A stretch of 6,146 nucleotides of DNA from Bifidobacterium breve (GCA_945889545.1 CAMDCC010000185.1:1-6146), one strand, 5' to 3'. Shown: positions 1-5,962, counted from the first letter of the stretch. The notes: generated by a model not told the origin, from the letters alone. Program-made: numbers and translations.

Positions 1-713
1 CGTTCGCGGCGATCATCGGCGCTCTGCTCGCCATCCCCTCGCTTCGGCTCGGCGGCATCTACCTCGCCCTCGCCACACTCGCGTTCGCGTTCATGTTCCA
101 CAACGTCATCGTCCCGCTCAAGGCCGTCGGCGGTGGCCAACTTCCTCCCCAGGTATCACGCCCAGGCTTCCTCGACGACGACCACGTGTTCTTCCTCTTC
201 GCCATCTTGCTGCTGGCCGTCGTCGGGACGATCGTGGTGCTCGTTCGTCGTGGGACCACCGGGAAGTTCCTCGACGCGCTGCGCGGTAGCGAGACCGCCG
301 CGACAGCATTGGGCATCAGCGCGGCGCGAGCGCGGGTCGTGGCGTTCGCCCTGTCCGCGGGAATCGCCGGACTCGGTGGCGGCCTGCTCACGTTGCACGA
401 GGAGCAGGCGAACTACACCGCGAACTTCTACCCGTTCTTGGGACTGTTCTGGTTGGTGCTCGTCGTGACCCTCGGCGCGCGCACCGTCGAGGGCGCGATC
501 CAGGCCGGTCTTGCGTTCGCGCTCTTCCCCGAGCTCCTCAAGGCGCTGGGAGCACCAGGCGCAATCCAGTTCGTGCTGTTCGGGCTGACCGCGGTCGCAT
601 ACGCCAAGCACCCCGAAGGGCTCCTCGAGTTCGGCAAACGCAGACAGCTCGAAGCGATCCAACGCCGACTCGATCGGCGCAGTCGCGAAGCACTCGAGGC
701 CGTGGAAACATGA
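1..713 (+). CDS. LivM-type branched-chain ABC transporter permease, 5' truncated
   Basis: This is the C-terminal part of an inner-membrane permease of the LivM family (branched-chain amino acid or small carboxylate import). The reading frame is open from base 3, the first complete codon; the true start lies outside the window. The 236 visible residues compare with roughly 300-360 in usual LivM proteins. The first visible residues read IPSLRLGGIYLALATLAFAF, the membrane stretch typical of LivM. More hydrophobic segments lie at visible residues about 62-81, 112-130, 142-159 and 168-201. The cytoplasmic coupling loop that contacts the ATPase is recognisable as LRGSETAATALGIS (visible residues ~93-106), followed by the family's AFALSAGIAGLGGGL. 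The usual GG-x-GT-x-x-G motif is altered to TLGARTVEGA. The C-terminus is charged and probably helical. The stop overlaps the next start as ATGA, so the two genes are translationally coupled. The family is clear; the substrate is not known. Confidence 0.93.
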   Translation, partial: FAAIIGALLAIPSLRLGGIYLALATLAFAFMFHNVIVPLKAVGGGQLPPQVSRPGFLDDDHVFFLFAILLLAVVGTIVVLVRRGTTGKFLDALRGSETAATALGISAARARVVAFALSAGIAGLGGGLLTLHEEQANYTANFYPFLGLFWLVLVVTLGARTVEGAIQAGLAFALFPELLKALGAPGAIQFVLFGLTAVAYAKHPEGLLEFGKRRQLEAIQRRLDRRSREALEAVET

Positions 714-2260
714 CACTGCTCGAGGCGCGCAGCATCACGAAACGGTTCGCCGGCATCACGGCACTCAACGACGTGTCACTCGCCGTCGAACCCGGCGAAG
801 CCGTGGGTCTCATCGGACCGAACGGGGCCGGAAAGACCACCTTCTTCAACTGCCTCCTCGGCATGCTTCGACCTGATGGCGGCAGCGTCCACTTCGACGG
901 CACCGACATCACGCGGTACCCGGTGCACAAGCGCGCCCGTCTCGGGTTCGGGCGCACGTTCCAACGGATCGAGCTCTTCGGCGGCATGACCGTTCGCGAG
1001 CACCTGCTCGTCGCCGAGCGCGCCCGCATCGGGACCGGGCGACTGTGGAAGGACTGCCTCAACCTGGCCCGACCGACCAACGAGGAGCACGAACGCGTCG
1101 CGCGAACGTTGGAGCTGCTCAGGCTCGACGATGTGGCCGACCGCCGGATCGAGGCGCTGAGCCTCGGGCGGGCGCGTCTTGTCGAGCTGGGCCGGGCGCT
1201 CATGACCGATCCGTTGCTGCTCTTGCTCGACGAGCCATCTTCAGGCCTCGACCAGCGCGAGACGCAGGATCTCGTGCGGATGCTCCATGTGGTCCAGAGC
1301 GAACGCGGTACCGCCATCCTCTTGGTTGAGCACGACGTCGGAATGGTGCAGGCATTCGCGAGCCGCCTCTACGTCCTCGACTTCGGCACCCTGATCGCGG
1401 AAGGCGCAACGGCCGAGGTGATGCACGACAGCGCCGTGCGACGCGCCTACCTCGGCGAGCTCACCACGACGAGCGCCGAACAGCCGGAGCGCACGGTCGT
1501 GTCGGTTTCCACGGCGGACTCCACAACGCCAACTGCGGAACCCAACGCGCCCCTCTTGGACCTGCGCGATGTCAACGCTGGTTATGGGCCCTTTCGCGCG
1601 CTCTTCGGCGTCTCGTTCTCAATCGCCGAGGGAAGCGTCGTCGCGCTGCTCGGCGGCAACGGCGCAGGAAAGACCACGATCGCCCGCGTCGTCACCGGTT
1701 TGGTACCGGTCACCTCAGGGGAAGTGCGCTTCGACGGCACCAACATCGCAGGCATGCCGCCATGGCAGATCGCGCCGCTCGGCATCGTGCACGCACCCGA
1801 AGGACGCTCTGTGTTCAGCTCTCTCACAGTCGAGGAGAACCTGACGCTCGACTTTCGGCGCAACCTCGGCCGCAAGGGCGTGTCAGCAGGACTCGAGCGC
1901 GCGTATGAGCTCTTCCCGCGCCTTGGCGAGCGCCGCAAGCAGCTCGCTGGGACACTTTCTGGCGGCGAGCAGCGGATGCTGGCACTCGCACGCGTCCTGG
2001 TGCGACCACCGCGGCTACTGGTGGTCGACGAGCTGTCGCTCGGACTCGCGCCGATCGTCGTCGATGAGGTCTACGCGAACCTCCAGAAGGTGCGGCAGAC
2101 GGGGACGACGATGCTGATCATCGAGCACTACGTCGGTCACGCTCTACAGATCGCGGACACGGCGGTGCTGCTCCAACACGGTGAAGTGGTTTACGACGGA
2201 CCCTCGGCTGACCTCGGCAACGTGTCCGAGCGACTCCTCGAGAAGCACGACGCCAACTGA
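710..2260 (+). CDS. Fused LivG-LivF branched-chain-type ABC transporter ATPase
   Basis: This cytoplasmic protein of 516 residues carries two complete nucleotide-binding domains, where most bacteria encode LivG and LivF separately. Domain 1 is LivG-like, residues ~1-250: Walker A GPNGAGKT at 36-43, Q-loop Gln85 in FGRTFQRIELF, signature LSLGR at 150-154, Walker B LLLLLDEP at 169-176 with Glu175, and switch His208. A linker rich in Thr, Ser, Ala and Glu spans ~251-281. Domain 2 is LivF-like, residues ~282-516: Walker A GGNGAGKT at 315-322, the LivF hallmark APEGRSVF at 362-369, signature LSGGE at 416-420, Walker B LLVVDE at 436-441 followed by LSLGLAP, and His473. All catalytic residues are present, so both sites should hydrolyse ATP. 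The first signature departs from the common LSYGQQ. The ATG start overlaps the permease stop by 4 bases. The protein would energise the permease encoded upstream. Confidence 0.95.
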   Translation: MTLLEARSITKRFAGITALNDVSLAVEPGEAVGLIGPNGAGKTTFFNCLLGMLRPDGGSVHFDGTDITRYPVHKRARLGFGRTFQRIELFGGMTVREHLLVAERARIGTGRLWKDCLNLARPTNEEHERVARTLELLRLDDVADRRIEALSLGRARLVELGRALMTDPLLLLLDEPSSGLDQRETQDLVRMLHVVQSERGTAILLVEHDVGMVQAFASRLYVLDFGTLIAEGATAEVMHDSAVRRAYLGELTTTSAEQPERTVVSVSTADSTTPTAEPNAPLLDLRDVNAGYGPFRALFGVSFSIAEGSVVALLGGNGAGKTTIARVVTGLVPVTSGEVRFDGTNIAGMPPWQIAPLGIVHAPEGRSVFSSLTVEENLTLDFRRNLGRKGVSAGLERAYELFPRLGERRKQLAGTLSGGEQRMLALARVLVRPPRLLVVDELSLGLAPIVVDEVYANLQKVRQTGTTMLIIEHYVGHALQIADTAVLLQHGEVVYDGPSADLGNVSERLLEKHDAN

Positions 2261-2274
2261 AACGAGACCGCAGG

Positions 2275-3483
2275 GTGGATCTCCTCAAGGGTTACCGCGT
2301 CTTGGACGTGTCGACGCATGGCGTCGTGCCGATCGCGGGGAGCATCCTCGGGGCATGGGGTGCCGACGTCATCAAGGTCGAAGACCCGGAGCATGGCGAC
2401 CTCATGCGCGGCGGCACCGTCTGGGGCGTGCCACCACCCGAAGGCGGCTCGTGTCACCTGTACCACATCTTCAATCACGGCAAACGGTCCGCGGCGATCA
2501 ACTTGAAGCACGAGCACGGTCGCGAGGCGCTGCTCAGGCTGACTGAGAGCAGTGACGTCTTCCTGACGAGCTTCCTCCCTCGGGTGAGGAAGCGTCTGCG
2601 CATCGACGTCGACGACATCAGGGCGCGGCGCGGCGACATCGTGTACGGACGGAACAGTGGACGGGGCACGAGCGGTCCGTTCGCCGACCTCGGCGGCTTC
2701 GACGCGACGTCGTTCTGGTCGCGGGCCGGGCTCGCGATGGCGACGTCCCCTCCCGACCCTTCCGTCCCGACCGCGATGCCCGCACCCGCGTTCGGCGACA
2801 GCCAAACGGGCTTCGCTCTCGCGTCGGGCGTCGTCGCCGGACTCTTACACCGCGAACGCACGGGAAAGGGCATGGTGATCGACACGTCGCTGCTCAACAC
2901 CGGCATGTGGGCGATGCAGACGGCGATCGTGGCCGCAACCATGTTGGGCACCGAGGACATGCGTCGTCCGCCGCGCGGCAGCGGCGCTCCACTCGTCAAC
3001 TCGTTCGGCACGAAGGATGGCCGGTTCGTGCACCTCTGCATGGACCAGCAGCACTACTGGCCGTCCTTCTGCGACGCCGTCGGTCGACCCGACTGGAAGG
3101 AGGACCCGCGGCTCGCCACTCACGAAGCCCGAGAGGAGAACAGCGACTACTGCGTGCAACTCGTCGAGGAGCTCCTTGCGACGCGAACTCTCGCCGAGTG
3201 GAGCGACGTGCTCGCCGGCCAGCGTGGTCCCTTCGACCCGGTGCAGAAGGTGGGTGAACTCGCCGCCGACCCGCAGGTCGTCGCGAATGGCTACATGACC
3301 GATATCGAAGACGAGGTGGGCCGGACGCTCAGCCTCGTGACACCACCCGTCCAGTTCGACGGAGCGCGCTACGAGACGCGTCGAGCACCCGACCACGGTG
3401 CCCATACCGACGAGGTGCTTGTCGAGGCCGGATACAACATGGATGAGATCATCCAGCTCAAGATCGACGGCGCCATCCTGTAG
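2275..3483 (+). CDS. CoA-transferase family III (CaiB/BaiF) protein
   Basis: This 402-residue protein has the length and domain pattern of family III CoA-transferases, which move CoA between carboxylic acids through an enzyme-bound anhydride; a few relatives are acyl-CoA racemases. The N-terminus GYRVLDVSTHGVVPIAGSIL and LGAWGADVIKVEDPEHGD form the usual Rossmann start. GKRSAAINLKHEHGREALLRL and NSGRGTSGPFADLGGFD match further family blocks. The conserved block FGDSQTGFALASGVVAGLLH places the expected catalytic aspartate at Asp175, followed by RTGKGMVIDTSLL. Near residues 243-255, FGTKDGRFVHLCM begins the second half. The start is a GTG, 14 bases after the transporter stop, with GAG at 2264-2266 as a weak ribosome site. 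In-frame start alternatives would cut into the conserved N-terminus. Its place between an importer and a thiolase-like gene suggests it activates the imported acid as a CoA thioester. The family is firm; the substrates are inferred only in general terms. Confidence 0.93.
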   Translation: MDLLKGYRVLDVSTHGVVPIAGSILGAWGADVIKVEDPEHGDLMRGGTVWGVPPPEGGSCHLYHIFNHGKRSAAINLKHEHGREALLRLTESSDVFLTSFLPRVRKRLRIDVDDIRARRGDIVYGRNSGRGTSGPFADLGGFDATSFWSRAGLAMATSPPDPSVPTAMPAPAFGDSQTGFALASGVVAGLLHRERTGKGMVIDTSLLNTGMWAMQTAIVAATMLGTEDMRRPPRGSGAPLVNSFGTKDGRFVHLCMDQQHYWPSFCDAVGRPDWKEDPRLATHEAREENSDYCVQLVEELLATRTLAEWSDVLAGQRGPFDPVQKVGELAADPQVVANGYMTDIEDEVGRTLSLVTPPVQFDGARYETRRAPDHGAHTDEVLVEAGYNMDEIIQLKIDGAIL

Positions 3484-3489
3484 AAGGAA
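3483..3489 (+). promoter_or_regulatory. Ribosome-binding site deciding the thiolase-like start
   Basis: GAAGGAA overlaps the last base of the CoA-transferase TAG stop and is a strong Shine-Dalgarno. It lies 3 bases from ATG 3493. GTG 3490, directly before that ATG, would leave no spacing at all, so the ATG is preferred. Confidence 0.6.
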
Positions 3490-3492
3490 GTG

Positions 3493-4692
3493 ATGTCGAC
3501 CAGCATCCGTGACGCCGCGAGCATCGTCGGTATCGGCGAGACCGACTACTGGAAGGTCGGTCGCGCAACGACAGGCGAGTTCGAACTGGCGTGCACGGCG
3601 GTGATGCGCGCGGTCGAGGATGCCGGGCTGGAGCTCTCCGACGTCGACGGGCTGTGCACCTACACGAGCGAGCGCTCCGCGCCGATCGCGCTCGCCCCGG
3701 CGTTGGGCCTGAACGACCTTCGCTTCGTGAACCTGTATCCGGGAGGCGGGAACGCGGCCGGTGGCGTCGTCCACAACGCGGCACTTGCCGTCGCTGTCGG
3801 CGCCGCGACAACGATCGTGTGCTACCGGTCGTTGTGCCAGGGGCAGTTTCAGCGTTTCGGTCGGGCCCGGGCCGGTTCCGGGTTGTCGGCGCAGCCGATG
3901 ACCACGTCCATCGGAGGGCCGCAAGCGTTCACTGCGCCGTTCGGGTTGATGTCACCCGCACAGATGTACGCGCTCGACGCGCGGCGGCACATGCACGAGT
4001 TCGGGACCACGAGCGCGCAGTTCGGCGCGGTGGCGGTGACGGCGTACGCCAATGCGCAGCGGAACCCTCGCGCCGTCATGTACGGGCGGCCGCTGACATT
4101 GGAGCAGCACCAGGAATCTCGCCTGATCGCGGACCCGTACCGGCTCTTCGACTGCTGCCAGGAGAGTGACGGTGCCTGCGCAGTGGTCGTCACGTCGTCC
4201 GATCGGGCCGCGGGGCTTCGCCACCCTCGCGTGCTCATCACTGCCGGCGCGCAGGGCCTGGCTGCGGGTGACGGCATCGAACGTCAGTCGCGACCAGCGG
4301 AGCTCTGGACGAGCGCGGGGATGATGTCGATTGCTCGCCAGCTCTACAACGAGGCCGGCATCGGACCCGAAGACATCGATGTTGCCCAGGTCTACGAGAA
4401 CTTCACCGGCCAGGTCATCATGGCGCTCGAGGACTTTGGCTTCTGCGCCCGCGGCGAAGGCGGTCCTTTCGTCGAGTCCGGAGCCATCGACTGGCCCAAC
4501 GGCACCCTGCCGATCAACACCTCGGGCGGGAACCTCGCCGAGGCTTACATCCACGGGCTGAGCCTCGTGATCGAAGCCGTCCGACAGCTGCGCGGCACTT
4601 CGACCTCGCAAGTCGAGGGTGCGGCCCATTGCCTGGTCGTCAGCGGGCCGAGCGCGCCGCCATCGAGCGCGCTGGTGTTGTCTCGTGGCTGA
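3493..4692 (+). CDS. Thiolase-superfamily lipid-transfer protein (Ltp2/SCPx-like), catalytic Cys missing
   Basis: This 399-residue protein has the thiolase fold and belongs to the 'lipid-transfer protein'/SCPx-thiolase group. Evidence is SIVGIGETDYWKVG at the N-terminus, the middle block SDGACAVVVTSSDRA (~225-239), DIDVAQVYENFTG (~295-307) and the C-terminal INTSGGNLAEAYIHGLS (~341-357). In true thiolases a nucleophilic cysteine sits in a loop near residue 85-90; here that loop reads LYPGGGNAAGG, with no Cys. The second catalytic Cys region near the C-terminus is replaced by SGPSAPPSSALVL. Loss of both residues is known in Ltp2, the retro-aldolase of steroid side-chain cleavage, which uses tyrosines and works bound to a DUF35 domain. 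Tyr301 (YENF) and Tyr352 (AEAYIHG) are candidates for such roles. The next gene is a DUF35 protein overlapping by 8 bases, which strongly suggests a complex. The ATG at 3493 is preferred over GTG 3490 on ribosome-site spacing. Retro-aldolase activity is inference. Confidence 0.88.
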   Translation: MSTSIRDAASIVGIGETDYWKVGRATTGEFELACTAVMRAVEDAGLELSDVDGLCTYTSERSAPIALAPALGLNDLRFVNLYPGGGNAAGGVVHNAALAVAVGAATTIVCYRSLCQGQFQRFGRARAGSGLSAQPMTTSIGGPQAFTAPFGLMSPAQMYALDARRHMHEFGTTSAQFGAVAVTAYANAQRNPRAVMYGRPLTLEQHQESRLIADPYRLFDCCQESDGACAVVVTSSDRAAGLRHPRVLITAGAQGLAAGDGIERQSRPAELWTSAGMMSIARQLYNEAGIGPEDIDVAQVYENFTGQVIMALEDFGFCARGEGGPFVESGAIDWPNGTLPINTSGGNLAEAYIHGLSLVIEAVRQLRGTSTSQVEGAAHCLVVSGPSAPPSSALVLSRG

Positions 4693-5119
4693 ATCCCCGT
4701 ACTTCCCCGACGGCATGCCGGTACCACTCCCAGACCAGTTGACGGCGGACTTCTGGGAGGGGTGCGCCGCACGCGAACTGCGGATCCAGAGGTGCGCGAG
4801 CTGCGGGACGCACCGGCACGTTCCGGCGCCAATTTGCAGGGCTTGTCAGTCGTTCGAATACACGTGGGACGTCTCGAACGGGACTGGGCGCATCTTCAGC
4901 TACATCGTCGTGCACCATTCGGTGCACCCGGCGACCGACGCGATCGTCCCGTACAACGTGTCGGTCATCGAGCTCGACGACTGCGGAGGCGTGCTTGTCA
5001 CGAGCAACGTCGTCGATTGTTCAAACGATGACCTGTACGTCGGGATGCCGGTGCGTGTTGTCTGGGAGCAGGTCGACGACTCGCTCTCGCTCTATCGGTT
5101 CACCCGAGCTGGCGGCTGA
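4685..5119 (+). CDS. Stand-alone DUF35 zinc-ribbon/OB-fold protein, partner of the thiolase-like protein
   Basis: This 144-residue protein is a DUF35 family member: a rubredoxin-like zinc ribbon followed by an OB fold. Visible order from the GTG start: PVPLPDQLTADFWEGCAA (helix that commonly docks on the thiolase-fold partner), then RIQRCASCGTHRHVPAPICR with the four zinc ligands Cys37, Cys40, Cys51 and Cys54, then an OB domain from WDVSNGTGRIFSYIVVHH to GMPVRVVWEQVDD. The chain looks complete at its C-terminus. DUF35 proteins are known partners of thiolase-superfamily enzymes, for example the ChsH2 DUF35 domain with Ltp2, or the archaeal thiolase/HMG-CoA synthase complex. Here it is not fused to a MaoC-like hydratase. 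The frame is open upstream to 4619, but those residues are arginine-rich and unlike the family. GTG 4685 overlaps the upstream stop by 8 bases and fits translational coupling; ATG 4715 is an alternative. A class III cyclase remnant on the other strand meets its stop codon. Confidence 0.88.
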   Translation: MAESPYFPDGMPVPLPDQLTADFWEGCAARELRIQRCASCGTHRHVPAPICRACQSFEYTWDVSNGTGRIFSYIVVHHSVHPATDAIVPYNVSVIELDDCGGVLVTSNVVDCSNDDLYVGMPVRVVWEQVDDSLSLYRFTRAGG

Positions 5120-5192
5120 CCTCCCACAGGCGCCTCGAACCCTCGATGTCGGTGGACAGGAACGTGACCGTCCCCGTCGGCAACTCGACCAT
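5100..5192 (-). pseudogene. Truncated class III adenylate/guanylate cyclase (N-terminal remnant)
   Basis: A 30-codon minus-strand frame begins at the ATG at 5192-5190 and reads MVELPTGTVTFLSTDIEGSR followed by RLWE. This matches the start of actinobacterial class III nucleotide cyclase domains, where LPTGTVTFLFTDIEGSTRLWE is close to invariant and the Asp of TDIEG binds the catalytic metal. After about 24 such residues the frame runs into the antisense of the DUF35 gene (VSRQLG) and stops at 5100. The remaining ~130-150 residues of a cyclase domain and anything beyond are absent. The break coincides with the DUF35 stop codon at 5119. A good Shine-Dalgarno precedes the ATG, and the toxin stop is only 8 bases upstream, so the intact gene was probably read with the toxin-antitoxin pair. 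No activity is possible. It is read here as a deletion or insertion scar. Confidence 0.8.
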
Positions 5193-5198
5193 GCAATA

Positions 5199-5202
5199 CC
5201 TC
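5199..5202 (-). promoter_or_regulatory. Ribosome-binding site of the cyclase remnant
   Basis: On the minus strand GAGG overlaps the toxin TGA stop and lies 6 bases before the ATG at 5192. The preserved site supports the view that a real cyclase gene once began here. Confidence 0.6.
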
Positions 5203-5527
5203 AGTCGTAGCAATCGACGGCAACAGCAAGCGCCGCGCAGACTTGTCGCATCCGCTCGTCGCCGAGGCGACCGAGGCGCTCGACCAAGACGGCGATCGAC
5301 ACGCTCTCCACCGAGTCGAGATTCACCGCAGAACGCTGCGGGATCGGATCCTCACCGATTTCGAGCACGACCTCGCTCGGCAGACCGCGGATGTTCGTGG
5401 TGCACGGCGCAACCAATGCCCTGCGAAGGCGTGGAATCGCAGCGTCTCGAGAGAGCACAACCACGGGGCGGCGCGTGACCTCGGGGAGCTCGCACCACCA
5501 GACCTCGCCTCGAAGTGGCGCGGCCAT
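5201..5527 (-). CDS. MazF/PemK-type endoribonuclease toxin
   Basis: This 108-residue protein matches the MazF/PemK family of type II toxins, small SH3-like-barrel ribonucleases that cut mRNA or other RNA at short sequences. RGEVWWCELPEVTRRPVVVL at residues 6-25 is the family N-terminus. Arg20 in RRPVVVLSRD and Thr43 in VAPCTTNIRGLPSEV align with the arginine and threonine that are needed for cleavage in studied MazF proteins. NLDSVESVSIAVLVERLGRL near 69-88 is the usual second half, and the length is normal. The start used is ATG 5527, which shares its A with the antitoxin TGA (TGATG). GTG 5530 would add one residue and give a 4-base overlap instead. Production is thus coupled to the antitoxin. 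No residue that would inactivate it is seen. It is probably functional; the RNA target cannot be read from sequence. Confidence 0.9.
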   Translation of the reverse strand: MAAPLRGEVWWCELPEVTRRPVVVLSRDAAIPRLRRALVAPCTTNIRGLPSEVVLEIGEDPIPQRSAVNLDSVESVSIAVLVERLGRLGDERMRQVCAALAVAVDCYD

Positions 5528-5763
5528 CACGACGCGGCCGCAGCCTCACGAAACGAGGCCAGGTCACCCCACTCGTCGGGCTCGTCGAGCGGATGCTCGT
5601 CGTACGCCACGTACGCCGCATCGAACTGCGAATCGCGATGCCTGGCCAGCAGCGCTTCCAGCGCTTCATCGAGCAACGCCGCATCGTTCAGCTCTGCACG
5701 CAGCGAGCGTGCGTCGGCCAACAACCCTCCGTCGACGGTGGTGCTCACCCGCTCCCGAGCCAT
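5527..5763 (-). CDS. MazE-like ribbon-helix-helix antitoxin
   Basis: This 78-residue protein precedes the MazF-type toxin and overlaps it. Its N-terminal half has the ribbon-helix-helix pattern: a short strand RERVSTTVD (3-11), a helix around 12-24 and a second helix LLDEALEALLARHRD around 30-44. This fold normally dimerises and binds an operator at its own promoter. The C-terminal half (residues ~45-72) is acidic and aromatic, with YVAYDEHPLDEPDEWGDLASF. It fits a flexible tail that wraps the toxin active site. The stop TGA shares a base with the toxin ATG. Sequence types of such antitoxins vary, so the pairing with a MazF toxin carries much of the identification. The ATG at 5763 is the natural start, as the RHH strand begins directly after it. 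An inverted repeat sits just upstream. Confidence 0.85.
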   Translation of the reverse strand: MARERVSTTVDGGLLADARSLRAELNDAALLDEALEALLARHRDSQFDAAYVAYDEHPLDEPDEWGDLASFREAAAAS

Positions 5764-5786
5764 GCCACAATCGTGCCATAGTTATG
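5764..5786. promoter_or_regulatory. Possible operator upstream of the antitoxin
   Basis: Directly before the antitoxin ATG lie two short imperfect inverted repeats: GCCACAATCGTGCC (5764-5777, arms matching at four of five positions) and CATAGTTATG (5777-5786, arms CATA/TATG). The second is an AT-rich island in GC-rich DNA, as at a promoter. RHH antitoxins usually repress their own promoter, which would fit. No convincing -35/-10 pair is seen, so this is tentative. Confidence 0.3.
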
Positions 5787-5806
5787 CTGCTGAGGCAACC
5801 CCGCCC

Positions 5807-5821
5807 AGCGGCCTGACCGCT
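5807..5821. repeat. Short stem-loop AGCGG-CCTGA-CCGCT
   Basis: A perfect 5-base inverted repeat with a 5-base loop lies between the antitoxin and the tRNA fragment. It has no T tract on either strand. It could be chance in GC-rich DNA or a weak transcription pause site. Confidence 0.3.
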
Positions 5822-5832
5822 CCCAAGCGCTC

Positions 5833-5844
5833 CACGCCGGCGTG
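5833..5844. repeat. 12-base perfect palindrome
   Basis: CACGCCGGCGTG reads the same on both strands and lies 8 bases beyond the CCA end of the tRNA-Gly fragment. It could be a regulator site or part of the old tRNA terminator region. It has no loop or T tract, so a standard intrinsic terminator is not supported. Confidence 0.35.
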
Positions 5845-5852
5845 CCCGTTCT

Positions 5853-5897
5853 TGGATCGGACGACGGGATTCGAACCCGCGACCCTCACCTTGGCAA
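5853..5897 (-). pseudogene. 3' half of tRNA-Gly(GCC); candidate attachment site of an integrative element
   Basis: On the minus strand, 45 bases from 5897 to 5853 match a tRNA-Gly from anticodon loop to 3' end. They comprise the loop TTGCCAA with anticodon GCC (5895-5893), the 3' side of the anticodon stem GGTGA, a variable loop GGGTC, the T arm GCGGG-TTCGAAT-CCCGT, the acceptor strand CGTCCGA, discriminator T and encoded CCA. Upstream the match stops abruptly. The bases before the loop are CTCGA, which do not pair with GGTGA (TCACC expected), and no D arm or 5' acceptor strand (about GCGGACG) is present. The last acceptor base is A where tRNA-Gly normally has C, as expected of a copy no longer under selection. 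Such 3' halves are left when tyrosine integrases insert an element into a tRNA gene. It could also be a relic of a deleted tRNA. It is not a functional tRNA. Confidence 0.75.
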
Positions 5898-5944
5898 TCG
5901 AGGCAAGTTCATGCCGCCCCGCACCGCTCCGTTCAATTGCGCAG

Positions 5945-5962
5945 GTCACGCCTCTCCGTGAC
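5945..5962. repeat. Stem-loop GTCACG-CCTCTC-CGTGAC
   Basis: A perfect 6-base inverted repeat with a 6-base loop lies to the right of the tRNA-Gly fragment. No T tract follows on either strand, so it is more likely a protein-binding site than a terminator. Confidence 0.4.

Noticed and set aside
2845..3924. A 359-codon - strand open frame opposite the CoA-transferase and thiolase-like genes.
   Set aside because: Long antisense frames are common in GC-rich DNA. It has no recognisable domain, while both + strand genes are clear family members.
4619..4684. Upstream extension of the DUF35 gene to ATG 4619.
   Set aside because: The added residues are arginine-rich, overlap the thiolase-like coding end and have no counterpart in DUF35 proteins.
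5119..5203. A bidirectional terminator between the convergent operon and the toxin gene.
   Set aside because: No stable hairpin with a T tract is visible. The interval is filled by the cyclase remnant instead.
5146..5478. A + strand frame starting with VDRNVTVPVGNSTM, briefly suggestive of a hydrolase N-terminus.
   Set aside because: It is the exact antisense of the cyclase remnant and the toxin, both of which have much stronger family matches.
5853..5940. A complete tRNA gene on the - strand.
   Set aside because: No D arm and no 5' acceptor strand pairing with CGTCCGA can be found, and the anticodon stem's 5' side does not pair. A Ser(CGA) reading from loop CTCGATT needs a bulged stem and also lacks the 5' half.
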